Source of the DNA: Deltaproteobacteria bacterium RBG_16_44_11
GTDB taxonomy: Bacteria > Desulfobacterota > Syntrophia > Syntrophales > Smithellaceae
Reading direction: 5' to 3'
Assembly: GCA_001797845.1 (NCBI GenBank)
Contig: MGQN01000001.1
Coordinates: 16,805 to 31,987, forward strand
DNA: 15,183 nt
This document shows, one piece after another, positions 6,585 to 13,422 of this stretch. A program made the position numbers and the translations under genes. The notes under the pieces were generated by a model. The model ran no database searches. It was given only the letters and a program-made list of their open reading frames with translations, and was not told the DNA's origin. The first letter of the stretch is position 1, and each line of letters begins with the position of its first letter.

Positions 6585-6634
6585 TTTATACCGTTCAAAT
6601 TCAGCTTAAGTATTCTTAGCTCTAAAAGCAAGAC

Positions 6635-6663
6635 TTGCCTAAAAATTACAAAGAAGATAATAT
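6635..6663 (+). promoter_or_regulatory. Promoter for the M48 protease gene
   Basis: TTGCCT (6635-6640), a 17-base spacer and TAATAT (6658-6663) form a good sigma-70 promoter in the divergent gap between cmk and the protease gene, about 28 bases before the first ATG. Confidence 0.5.
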
Positions 6664-6690
6664 GTAAATAAATATTATGTAATTGGAAAA

Positions 6691-8115
6691 ATGTTTATGC
6701 GCAAACTAATCCGAAATCAATACATTTCTTTTGCTTTTACGCTTTTCCTCTTGTTTTTTTTCACAAACATTTGTTTTGCCGAATTTACTATTGGCGACGA
6801 AAAAAAACTGGGTAAGGAATTTTATGATAAATTGGACCAAAATAATTTTCTCCTTAAGGATAAACTACTTAATGACTATGTAAACAAAATTGGTAATTTA
6901 GTTCTGGCACAAAGCAAAAAAGCGCCGTTCGATTTCCATTTTTCAATTGTGAATAGCTCAGCCATAAACGCTTTTGCCACACCCGGCGGATATATTTACA
7001 TCCATAAAGGCTTAATTAATGCCGTGGAAAATGAAGCAGAACTGGCCGGAGTTATTGCTCATGAAATAGCCCATGCTAATGCGCGACATATTGCCAGTAT
7101 CATTGAAAAATCACAAAAAATAAATATCGCCACACTTGCCGCTCTTATTGCCGGCGCTTTCTTAGGCGGAGGAGGGGAAGCAACAGCAGCTATTGCCGCT
7201 TTTGCGGTCGCCGGCGCCAGCAGCTTAACGTTGAAATATCAGCGGGAGCATGAAGAAGAAGCCGACCGGCTGGGAATAACTTATCTGGTCGGGGCCGGTT
7301 ACTCACCGCCGGCAATGGTCGATTTTCTTAAGCTGATAAAAAAATATGAATTTCTATCCAAAACCATTCCTTCTTATCTGCGAACACACCCGGGTACCGA
7401 TGATCGCATTTTTTATTTGGATAGTCTTATTCTGACCAAATACCGCCAGAGGGGAGCAGAGAATATCGTCGGTAATTTAAAGAGAATGCAGGCATCGATT
7501 CCATTAAATGAAGATGACCTGAACACGAGAAAAAGACAACTGAAAGAGGATTTAACCAAAGACCCGAATAATGTTGATTTGCTCTACGCGCTGGCATTAA
7601 CCGAAGACAAACTCGACCAACCAAGTTTAGCGCTCCAACATCTGCAAAACGCTCTTAATTTGTCGCCGCGGGATGAAGATGTTTTAAAAAATATCGGCCT
7701 GATTTATCTAAAAATGGGTAACGCTGATCAAGCAAAGTTATATCTCCAAAGAGCAGCAAATATAAATTCGAACAACGATGAAGTTACTTTTGCTTTGGGT
7801 AATGCCTATTTTGCTTCAGGCAGTTATCAAAGTGCCCTGAACAGCTATCTAATGTTGAAAGATAAAACGCTCGATGACGCTGATATTAATTATTACATCG
7901 CTATGGCTTACGGCAAGCTTAACAATCAAGGAGAGTCGCACTACTATTTTGGCCTAAATTTTAAAAAGTCAAAGAAGAAGGAAAGCGCCCTCTTCCATTT
8001 TAAAGAAGCACTTAAATATTTCCCGCAGGGCTCCCAGCGAGCATCTGCTATTAATCGTGAAATTAGTGAGTTGAGCGCGGAGACGCCTCCGCCAAAAAGT
8101 ACTCCCCAGCGCTGA
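6691..8115 (+). CDS. Secreted M48-family metalloprotease with C-terminal TPRs (BepA-like)
   Basis: This 474-residue protein has a signal peptide (basic start, hydrophobic 11-29, likely cleaved after CFA at 30). The M48 protease domain carries the zinc motif HEIAH (124-128), the third ligand E188 in the EEEAD motif and the conserved RTHP motif (H233). An Ala/Gly-rich hydrophobic stretch (146-178) lies between the HEIAH and EEEAD motifs. From about 293 to 440 it has tetratricopeptide repeats. This is the BepA (YfgC) architecture: a periplasmic protease/chaperone that monitors outer-membrane protein assembly such as LptD. Location and role are inferred from the family. ATG 6697 could also be the start; neither has a strong ribosome site. 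It has its own promoter candidate and is not obviously co-transcribed with cmk. The C-terminal tail is proline-rich. Confidence 0.9.
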   Translation: MFMRKLIRNQYISFAFTLFLLFFFTNICFAEFTIGDEKKLGKEFYDKLDQNNFLLKDKLLNDYVNKIGNLVLAQSKKAPFDFHFSIVNSSAINAFATPGGYIYIHKGLINAVENEAELAGVIAHEIAHANARHIASIIEKSQKINIATLAALIAGAFLGGGGEATAAIAAFAVAGASSLTLKYQREHEEEADRLGITYLVGAGYSPPAMVDFLKLIKKYEFLSKTIPSYLRTHPGTDDRIFYLDSLILTKYRQRGAENIVGNLKRMQASIPLNEDDLNTRKRQLKEDLTKDPNNVDLLYALALTEDKLDQPSLALQHLQNALNLSPRDEDVLKNIGLIYLKMGNADQAKLYLQRAANINSNNDEVTFALGNAYFASGSYQSALNSYLMLKDKTLDDADINYYIAMAYGKLNNQGESHYYFGLNFKKSKKKESALFHFKEALKYFPQGSQRASAINREISELSAETPPPKSTPQR

Positions 8116-8121
8116 AAAGCG
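8110..8121 (+). other. GNRA-tetraloop hairpin over the protease stop codon
   Basis: CGCT-GAAA-AGCG forms a short hairpin with a GAAA tetraloop that overlaps the TGA stop. The sequence after it is only partly U-rich, so it is at best a weak terminator. Confidence 0.3.
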
Positions 8122-8151
8122 ACTTCTATATTTCCGCTAGAACAAACAACC

Positions 8152-8185
8152 TTGACATTCATGCTGTCTCTGCCTATTTTAGGCA
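8152..8185 (+). promoter_or_regulatory. Promoter with palindrome upstream of the FmdB-type gene
   Basis: TTGACA (8152-8157), a 17-base spacer and TATTTT (8175-8180) form a sigma-70 promoter. The palindrome TGCCTATTTTAGGCA (8171-8185), six-base arms around TTT, covers the -10 box and could be an operator. It resembles the palindrome at 921-936 only in CCTA and TAGG half-sites, with different spacing. Confidence 0.5.
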
Positions 8186-8216
8186 CGTAAAATGTGTATA
8201 AAAGGACAAATAAATT

Positions 8217-8402
8217 ATGCCGATTTACGAATTTCGCTGCAAAAAATGTAAAAAAATCTTTGAAAGCCTGGTTTTATCACCAAAAGAAGAAGAAACTGTT
8301 TCTTGTCCTAAATGTGGAACAAAAGGCGGAGAAAAACTTATGTCCGTCTTTGCCGGCGGTAAATCAGACTCTTCCTCCTGCTCTTCAACCTCTTTTGGCT
8401 GA
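8217..8402 (+). CDS. FmdB-type zinc ribbon protein
   Basis: This 61-residue protein begins MPIYEFRCKKCKKIFE and has two CXXC pairs (C8/C11 and C30/C33), the zinc-ribbon signature of the FmdB family. A flexible Gly/Ser-rich tail follows. FmdB was named as a regulator of formamidase/acetamidase in Methylophilus. In most genomes these small proteins have no proven role and are annotated as putative regulators. GGA lies 11 bases before the ATG. It is 123 bp upstream of the adenylate kinase gene. The gap has a small hairpin (GCGTC/GACGC, 8415-8429) and no clear terminator, so read-through into adk is possible. Confidence 0.85.
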   Translation: MPIYEFRCKKCKKIFESLVLSPKEEETVSCPKCGTKGGEKLMSVFAGGKSDSSSCSSTSFG

Positions 8403-8525
8403 AGCAATTAAAAAGCGTCAGGTTGACGCCGACCAGATATTTCATCATTCTTTTATCATTGCGAAAAAACAAACAATACATTATAAGATTCCCACTTTAA
8501 TATTTTTTGAAAGGAGTCTCTGAAA

Positions 8526-9200
8526 GTGAACATTTTAATTTTTGGCCCTAACGGCAGTGGCAAAGGAACCCAGGGCGCCGTTGTACAAAAGAAATACGGC
8601 GTACCCCACATTGAAACCGGCGTTATTTTCCGGCAGAATATTTCCCAAAAAACTCCCCTGGGAGAAAAAGCAAAAGCTTATATAGACCGAGGCGAACTGG
8701 TTCCCGATGATATTACCATTCCCATGATTTTAAACCGGTTGAAAGAAGCCGATTGCAAAAAGGGCTGGCTTCTGGACGGCTTCCCCCGTAATTTGGCTCA
8801 AGCGGAAGCTCTTTGGAAGGCACTGGAAAAAGAGAAGATGAAACTTGATTATGTCATTGAGATCGATTTAGACAGAGAATCTGCTAAAAAGCGCATCATG
8901 GGTCGCAGGCTTTGTAAAATGGACAACAATCACCCCAATAATATTTATATCGATGCGATTAAACCTCACGAACATGAGGGGAAAACGGTTTGCCGAATTT
9001 GCGGTTGTGCAGATATGTCTACGCGCGCGGATGATCAGGATGGCGCAGCAATCGATAAACGTCATGGCATTTACTATGATACTAAAACCGGAACACTGGC
9101 CGCGGTTAACTATTTTAAAGAAAGAACAAAAGTAATTTCCATTGACGGACGCGCGGGGGTAAAAGAAGTATCGGAAGACCTTTTAAAAAAACTTGGCTAA
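8526..9200 (+). CDS. adk: Adenylate kinase, divergent form with cysteine-rich lid
   Basis: This 224-residue enzyme interconverts AMP + ATP with 2 ADP. The P-loop GPNGSGKGT is at 7-15, GWLLDGFPRN (80-89) is the AMP-binding segment, and RADD (167-170) and KRH (178-180) contribute lid arginines. The AMP-site motif is IETGVIFRQN, not the usual I(S/D)TGDMLR. The lid (about 130-190) contains C130, C156, C159 and C161, and its first half (CKMDNNHPNNIYIDAIKPHE) is unlike the usual GRR(x)5GxxYH lid. The cysteines suggest a metal-binding lid, but their pattern is not the standard CX2C-X16-CX2C. The GTG start is supported by AAAGGAG, 9 bases upstream. A GC-rich terminator follows at 9223-9253. Confidence 0.85.
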   Translation: MNILIFGPNGSGKGTQGAVVQKKYGVPHIETGVIFRQNISQKTPLGEKAKAYIDRGELVPDDITIPMILNRLKEADCKKGWLLDGFPRNLAQAEALWKALEKEKMKLDYVIEIDLDRESAKKRIMGRRLCKMDNNHPNNIYIDAIKPHEHEGKTVCRICGCADMSTRADDQDGAAIDKRHGIYYDTKTGTLAAVNYFKERTKVISIDGRAGVKEVSEDLLKKLG

Positions 9201-9222
9201 ATTAGCAGGGAATATTTATTAT

Positions 9223-9253
9223 AAAAGCCCCCCGGATTTAATGGTGGGCTTTT
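9223..9253 (+). terminator. Intrinsic terminator after adk
   Basis: AAAAGCCC (9223-9230) pairs with GGGCTTTT (9246-9253), with further CC/GG pairs inside, followed by a U-run. It begins 22 bases after the adk stop. It lies exactly 8 bases before the 125-bp repeat copy, the same arrangement as at 14265-14292. Confidence 0.8.
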
Positions 9254-9261
9254 TCATCTTC

Positions 9262-9386
9262 ATACCAATTCGCTTTCTTTGGCTAACTTTGTTGGCATCG
9301 TCTTCGGCTTCCTCAACGTATTGAAACATACGCCTCCGAAGCCTCCTCCTTGCCGCCTCGTTATCCTTTGATAACCAAAATGGTAT
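9262..9386 (+). repeat. Dispersed 125-bp palindrome-ended element, copy 1 (adk-lepA gap)
   Basis: This copy begins ATACCAATT and ends AAAATGGTAT, forming imperfect terminal inverted repeats. The core contains TTTGTTGGCA, TCGGCTTCCTCAACGTAT and AGCCTCCTCCTTGCCGCCTC, all shared with the copy at 14132-14256 on the other strand; I estimate about 80% identity by eye over 125 bp. Internal pairing is possible: GGCTTC with GAAGCC around the hairpin CGTAT/ATACG, and GTTATC with GATAAC. An open frame on the minus strand runs through it, but the copies differ by small indels, so conservation looks nucleotide-level, not protein-level. No target-site duplication is evident. It ends 18 bases before the lepA start codon. 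Confidence 0.82.
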
Positions 9387-9404
9387 TAGCATCAGTAGAA
9401 AATT

Positions 9405-11201
9405 ATGGAAAACATCAGAAACTTCAGCATTATCGCTCATATTGACCACGGCAAGTCAACACTTGCCGACCGGCTGATTCAATATACCGGAGTATGCGAA
9501 GATAGAAATTTTCAAGATCAGATTCTGGACAATATGGATATTGAACGGGAACGAGGTATTACGATCAAAAGTAACGCCATATCCCTCCCCTACCAGGCTC
9601 ATGACGGTAAAGGCTATATGCTGAACTTAATTGATACTCCCGGGCATGTTGATTTTTCCTATGAAGTATCGCGTTCGCTGGCTTCCTGCGAGGGAGTCTT
9701 GCTTTTGGTGGACGCCGCCCAGGGAGTGCAGGCGCAAACATTAGCCAATCTTTATCTGGCCATGGAACATAATTTAGCAATTATACCCATAATCAACAAA
9801 ATTGATCTTCCTTCGGCTGATGTTGAACGCGTATTGGAACAAATTGAGTCTGAATTAGGGCTCGACCCGGATACCCATATAAAATGTTCCGCCAAGGAAG
9901 GAGTAGGCATTGAAGAAATTCTTGAAGCGATTGTTTCGCGCATCCCGCCACCCAAAGGTAATGATGAAAACCCGTTGGCGGCATTGATTTTTGACGCGCA
10001 GTATGATTCTTTCCGCGGCACGATTATTCACTGCCGCCTCTTTGACGGTACTGTTAAAAGCGGCGATATCATCAAATTCATGTTCAACAACACGACTTAC
10101 AAAGTGGAAGAAGTCGGGCATTTTCTGCTTAACCGCGCCAAGCGCGAAAAACTTTCCGCCGGTGAAGTGGGCTACATTATTGCCGGAGTAAAAACGGTGG
10201 CCGATGTCCGTACCGGCGATACGATAACCTTACAAAATAAACCGTGCGCTAAACCTCTGCCGGGATTCAAGGAAGTCAAACCGGTTGTTTTCGCTTCCAT
10301 CTACCCTATCGCATCGGATGATTATCAGGATTTATCCGACTCCCTGGAAAAATATAAGCTCAATGACGCGTCTTTTATTTACGAGAAAGATTCTTCCGCC
10401 GCACTGGGCCAGGGTTTCCGCTGTGGTTTTCTGGGGCTTCTGCATCTGGATGTGGTTCAGGAAAGATTGGAAAGAGAATACGATCTCTCCATCATTCTTT
10501 CCGTACCCAGTGTGCGTTACCGTTTCACGCTCAAAGATAACTCCGTCATTTATGTTGATAATCCCGCCCACTATCCCGACCCAGCCGATATCATCAAAGG
10601 AGAAGAACCATACATACGCGCGGAGATGATGCTGCCGGAACGCTACCTGGGGGCAGTGATGAAACTTTGCATGGAAAAGCGCGGCGTCAACTCCGTCCTT
10701 AATTACACCGGCCCGGGGCGTGTGGAGCTTTCCTATGAAATGCCGCTGGCCGAAGTCATCTATGATTTTTATGACCGCTTTAAATCAGTTACCCAGGGTT
10801 ACGGCTCTTTTGATTATGATATAATTGATTACCGCGAAAGTAATTTGGTTTTGATGGATATTCTGGTTAACGGCGAAAAGGTTGATGCCCTTTCACAAAT
10901 TGTTCATCGTGATCGCGCCCGCGCTCGCGCCCTTCTGGCCTGCGAAAGATTGAAAGAAGAAATACCACGACAGATGTTTAAAATCGCGATTCAAGGCGCC
11001 ATCGGTGGAGAAATCATCGCGCGTAGTACCATCAGCGCTTTCCGCAAAGACGTCACGGCGAAATGTTACGGCGGCGATATCACCCGCAAGAGGAAATTGC
11101 TGGAAAAACAAAAGGCAGGCAAAAAGCGCATGAAGATGATCGGTTCAGTAAGCATTCCGCAAAGTGCGTTTCTGGCGGTGCTGAAATCGGACACTGATTA
11201 A
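9405..11201 (+). CDS. lepA: Elongation factor 4 (LepA), ribosome back-translocase
   Basis: This 598-residue translational GTPase has the LepA length. Motifs are G1 AHIDHGKS (11-18), G2 RGITIKS (50-56), G3 DTPGH (77-81) and G4 NKID (131-134). The order is G domain, domain II, two EF-G-like alpha/beta domains and the LepA-only C-terminal domain ending in DITRKRKLLEKQKAGKKRMK, a hallmark of the family. LepA acts on stalled or mis-translocated ribosomes and in subunit biogenesis. The ATG at 9405 has no clear Shine-Dalgarno sequence, and the repeat ends only 18 bases before it. Any promoter must therefore lie inside or upstream of the repeat; I could not find a convincing one. In many bacteria lepA precedes lepB; here a REP-like pair and hemW follow. 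Confidence 0.97.
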   Translation: MENIRNFSIIAHIDHGKSTLADRLIQYTGVCEDRNFQDQILDNMDIERERGITIKSNAISLPYQAHDGKGYMLNLIDTPGHVDFSYEVSRSLASCEGVLLLVDAAQGVQAQTLANLYLAMEHNLAIIPIINKIDLPSADVERVLEQIESELGLDPDTHIKCSAKEGVGIEEILEAIVSRIPPPKGNDENPLAALIFDAQYDSFRGTIIHCRLFDGTVKSGDIIKFMFNNTTYKVEEVGHFLLNRAKREKLSAGEVGYIIAGVKTVADVRTGDTITLQNKPCAKPLPGFKEVKPVVFASIYPIASDDYQDLSDSLEKYKLNDASFIYEKDSSAALGQGFRCGFLGLLHLDVVQERLEREYDLSIILSVPSVRYRFTLKDNSVIYVDNPAHYPDPADIIKGEEPYIRAEMMLPERYLGAVMKLCMEKRGVNSVLNYTGPGRVELSYEMPLAEVIYDFYDRFKSVTQGYGSFDYDIIDYRESNLVLMDILVNGEKVDALSQIVHRDRARARALLACERLKEEIPRQMFKIAIQGAIGGEIIARSTISAFRKDVTAKCYGGDITRKRKLLEKQKAGKKRMKMIGSVSIPQSAFLAVLKSDTD

Positions 11202-11206
11202 CCAGT

Positions 11207-11303
11207 TGTCATTCCGGCGAAAGCCGGAATCCAGACGCCGTCCTCTTATAAGCCAGGAGCCAGAAATTTAAAAACTGGATTCCGTGTCAAGCACGGAATG
11301 ACA
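11207..11303. repeat. REP-like palindrome pair between lepA and hemW
   Basis: Two hairpin units face each other: 11207-11234 (TGTCATTCCGGCGAAAGCCG then GAATCCAG) and 11275-11303 (CTGGATTCCGTGTCAAGCAC then GGAATGACA). Each has its own stem (CCGGC/GCCGG; CCGTG/CACGG), and the outer arms TGTCATTCCG/CGGAATGACA and inner arms GGAATCCAG/CTGGATTCC also pair with each other. This ATTCC...GGAAT layout is a widespread REP/dRS3-like family in Proteobacteria. It may also act as the lepA terminator. Confidence 0.8.
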
Positions 11304-11350
11304 ATGTAATGAAATTAGAATAAATGTATTCTCGTTAACAAATATTTCCT

Positions 11351-12478
11351 ATGAAAAACGAGCAAGCCGGACTCTACGTTCACATTCCCTTTTGCGCAAG
11401 CAAGTGCGGCTATTGCAGTTTTTACTCTATTAAATCTATTAATCTCATCCCCGCATTTTTATCAGCATTAAATCGGGAAATGGAATTCTACAAAAACCTT
11501 TTTACATCTTTCGATACCATTTATATCGGCGGCGGCACCCCTTCCCTTCTGACTGCCCAACAATTGTCTGAAATCTCCATGGCGATAAACAAATTTTATA
11601 GAATCGATGACAAAGCAGAAATCACAATAGAAGTTAATCCCGGAGATGTTTCGCTTGAGTACTTTCAACTCCTGCGTTCATTAGGGATAAACAGAGTAAA
11701 CATCGGTATCCAATCTTTTGACGATCATATATTAAAATTTCTTGGCCGCAGGCATACGGCAAAAGATGGAATTGCAGCAATTGATTGCGCCAAAGAAGCA
11801 GACTTTACTAATGTCGGCATTGATTTAATCTATGGAGTTCATCATCAGGATATTAACTTATGGAAAAGGACTTTACAGGGAGCCCTTTCGTTTACGCCGG
11901 AACATATTTCCTGCTATCAGCTTTCTTTGGATATCAAAACTCCTTTATTCAAAAAATACACTACAGATAAAATAATGCTACCCCAAGAAAATGAACAGAT
12001 AAAGTTTTTTAACACCACATCCGAAGAATTGGAAAATGCCGGTTATATCCATTATGAGGTTTCTAATTTTGCCCGAAGCGATGATTTAAAATCAAAACAC
12101 AACATGAAATACTGGCAGCATGCGCCCTATTTAGGTTTGGGTCCTGCCGCGCATTCCTTTTTGGAAAATAGACGCTGGTGGAATAAACCTTCCGTTAATA
12201 ATTATCTGGAAGAAATCGCTCAGAATAAAATGCCCGTAGAAAATGAAGAAAAACTCTCGGCGGAGCAATTAAAGCTGGAGGCGTTATTCTTAGGCTTACG
12301 AACTAAAGCCGGAATTGATCTGGAACGCTACAAAACCAGATATGGCGTTGATTTGCTGGCAGACAAGAAAACTATCATTGAATCATTGATAAAGAATAAA
12401 CTTGTAGAAGTTAAAGACGGATTTTTGCGGCCTACCCGTTCGGGTATGGCCGTGGCCGATAGCCTGGCGCTGATTTAA
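11351..12478 (+). CDS. hemW: HemW, radical SAM heme chaperone (HemN-like)
   Basis: This 375-residue protein matches HemW. HIPFCASKCGYCSFY (11-25) holds the radical-SAM cysteines C15, C19 and C22, GGGTPS (60-65) is the SAM-binding glycine motif, and VNIGIQSFD, HYEVSNFAR and the C-terminal HemN-type domain follow. HemW was long annotated as coproporphyrinogen III oxidase. It lacks the extra cysteine and N-terminal extension of true HemN, and characterised members bind heme and deliver it to proteins. The position after lepA is common in bacteria. No clear ribosome site precedes ATG 11351; the upstream frame closes at a TAA just before it. Co-transcription with lepA is interrupted by the REP-like pair. 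Confidence 0.93.
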   Translation: MKNEQAGLYVHIPFCASKCGYCSFYSIKSINLIPAFLSALNREMEFYKNLFTSFDTIYIGGGTPSLLTAQQLSEISMAINKFYRIDDKAEITIEVNPGDVSLEYFQLLRSLGINRVNIGIQSFDDHILKFLGRRHTAKDGIAAIDCAKEADFTNVGIDLIYGVHHQDINLWKRTLQGALSFTPEHISCYQLSLDIKTPLFKKYTTDKIMLPQENEQIKFFNTTSEELENAGYIHYEVSNFARSDDLKSKHNMKYWQHAPYLGLGPAAHSFLENRRWWNKPSVNNYLEEIAQNKMPVENEEKLSAEQLKLEALFLGLRTKAGIDLERYKTRYGVDLLADKKTIIESLIKNKLVEVKDGFLRPTRSGMAVADSLALI

Positions 12479-12527
12479 CCAGAAATGATTACTACTCGAT
12501 CTGGCTCCCTTTTTTCTACCTAAACCA

Positions 12528-12554
12528 AAATGTCAAGATTAAAGATTTGACCCC
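12528..12554 (+). repeat. Left copy of a 27-bp inverted repeat
   Basis: The 27 bases from AAATGTCAAG to TTTGACCCC are the exact reverse complement of 13235-13261. The two copies bracket a single minus-strand gene. Homology stops sharply at the outer A/C difference, and this copy lacks the GGTC that completes the hairpin in the right copy. Confidence 0.85.
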
Positions 12555-12582
12555 TATTCCTTCCCTCTCCCTCCTAATCCCC

Positions 12583-13098
12583 CTATTGTTTCTCATTTCC
12601 TTTTAGCGTTACTATTGAAAACACAAATATTGCTAAACCAAATACAATAATAAAAATGCCTGAATAAGATTTTGGTGAATTTGAAAAACAACACTCTACA
12701 ATCCCGTAAATTATTATAAGGAACCCGGCAATTATACCCGAGTTACGCTTTAGCGTTGGGGGATATTTTTTCTTTTCGAGTGATGAGATATTACCAAGCA
12801 TTATGTTATCAATTGAATGTCCACTAAGTGCATTTTGAACGGCTCCGCTTTCAAACGTCGAGATAAAGATTAAGCCAATTACAAATAAAATTATTCCAGG
12901 TATCCCTAATGTCTGATCAAATATATCAGCATTTGGTATTATAAGATCAAGAACCGCTCCAACTAGAGCTAAAGTTGACCCCAAAAAGATTAATAAATAA
13001 CCTTTCAATCTAGTTCGGAAATACATTCGAAAAAATGTAATACCTGTGAACAGACATCCCAATACCACTAATATATTAAGTATTGTTAAACGAGTCAT
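12583..13098 (-). CDS. Unknown multi-pass membrane protein
   Basis: I do not recognise this 171-residue protein. It has about five hydrophobic segments (roughly 4-24, 33-53, 64-82, 121-140 and 147-165) and a polar loop (about 83-120, including SSLEKKKYPPTLKRNS) between the third and fourth. The end, KGNEKQ, is charged. No catalytic motif is visible. I start it at ATG 13098 because GAGGT lies 10 bases upstream. The longer frame from TTG 13242 would begin inside the right inverted repeat and adds non-hydrophobic, cysteine-containing residues with no ribosome site. The gene is alone between 27-bp inverted repeats, with hemW convergent on the left and nrdG upstream on the right. Transfer by a mobile element is possible. 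Function is unknown. Confidence 0.65.
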   Translation of the reverse strand: MTRLTILNILVVLGCLFTGITFFRMYFRTRLKGYLLIFLGSTLALVGAVLDLIIPNADIFDQTLGIPGIILFVIGLIFISTFESGAVQNALSGHSIDNIMLGNISSLEKKKYPPTLKRNSGIIAGFLIIIYGIVECCFSNSPKSYSGIFIIVFGLAIFVFSIVTLKGNEKQ

Positions 13099-13234
13099 AA
13101 AATAATTAACCTCACTTTTTACAGGTTGGTTTACACCAAAAATAAGCACAGCTCTCATACACTGTCGTATGGTATAAAACTTCGCAAGCGATAAACAGGA
13201 GAGCGCCTCCTGGTCCAATAACGGATTCGGATTC

Positions 13235-13261
13235 GGGGTCAAATCTTTAATCTTGACATTT
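13235..13261 (-). repeat. Right copy of the 27-bp inverted repeat
   Basis: Exact reverse complement of 12528-12554. Here the repeat is also part of a palindrome, GGTCAAAT (13237-13244) with ATTTGACC (13258-13265), 13-base loop, which looks like a REP hairpin. Confidence 0.85.
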
Positions 13262-13323
13262 GACCGAGTTTGCTTTGAATCTGATTAAATTTCTTCCTCC
13301 ATTGTGGTTCGATGATTAGGGGT

Positions 13324-13395
13324 TCATATCTTTAGTCGCCCAATGTGATTTCGATAGATAAACTGGCCGCCATTATCTTCAGAATTTTGGCTCAT
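13324..13395 (-). CDS. Possible 23-residue peptide or gene remnant downstream of nrdG
   Basis: A short frame starting MSQNSEDNGGQF and ending GRLKI is preceded by an excellent ribosome site, GGAGG (13409-13405), 9 bases from the ATG. It starts 27 bases after the nrdG stop. The ribosome site is better than that of most long genes here, which is why I list it. It may be a real small protein or the start of a gene truncated by the neighbouring repeat. No family is recognised with any confidence. Confidence 0.3.
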   Translation of the reverse strand: MSQNSEDNGGQFIYRNHIGRLKI

Positions 13396-13422
13396 TTAAC
13401 ATATCCTCCATCAGCCAGATGG

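Larger units (their letters stand above)
12528..13261. mobile_element. Inverted-repeat-bounded cassette carrying one membrane-protein gene
   Basis: A 734-bp segment is delimited by perfect 27-bp inverted repeats and contains one orphan gene and about 137 bp of non-coding DNA in front of it. No transposase is present, so it would be non-autonomous (MITE-like or RAYT/REP-mobilised). Its surroundings are housekeeping genes. Mobility is inferred from the repeats alone. Confidence 0.45.
13099..13422. other. 324-bp intergenic stretch between the membrane-protein gene and nrdG
   Basis: It holds, left to right: a 137-bp leader with a hairpin CAGGAG/CTCCTG (13196-13212); the tandem hexamer GGATTC twice before GGGG; the right 27-bp inverted repeat (13235-13261), which also forms its own hairpin GGTCAAAT/ATTTGACC (13237-13265); a diverged look-alike (GGGGTTCATATCTTTAGTC, 13319-13337); a 23-codon minus-strand reading frame (13324-13395); and the palindrome CCATC/GATGG (13408-13422) directly after the nrdG stop. 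No larger gene is visible. Confidence 0.6.

Noticed and set aside
8194..8523. 109-residue reading frame overlapping the zinc ribbon gene
   Set aside because: The CXXC zinc-ribbon frame at 8217-8402 is the recognisable protein; the other frame is a shift of the same DNA plus the non-coding gap.
9219..9449. 76-residue minus-strand frame through the 125-bp element
   Set aside because: It spans the terminator and the start of lepA, and the homologous frame is broken by an indel in the second copy, so it is not a conserved protein.
12479..12515. Terminator after hemW (CCAGA/TCTGG then a T-run)
   Set aside because: The stem is only 5 bp with a 16-base loop, and 5 bases separate it from the T-run; too weak to call.
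13099..13242. 48-residue N-terminal extension of the membrane protein from a TTG
   Set aside because: The TTG is inside the right inverted repeat, has no ribosome site, and the extension is not hydrophobic; ATG 13098 has GAGGT upstream.
13251..13290. TTGACA within the right inverted repeat as a promoter
   Set aside because: No acceptable -10 box lies 15-19 bases downstream.
13300..13345. tRNA-like TTCGA motif
   Set aside because: No acceptor stem, D arm or anticodon arm can be built around it.
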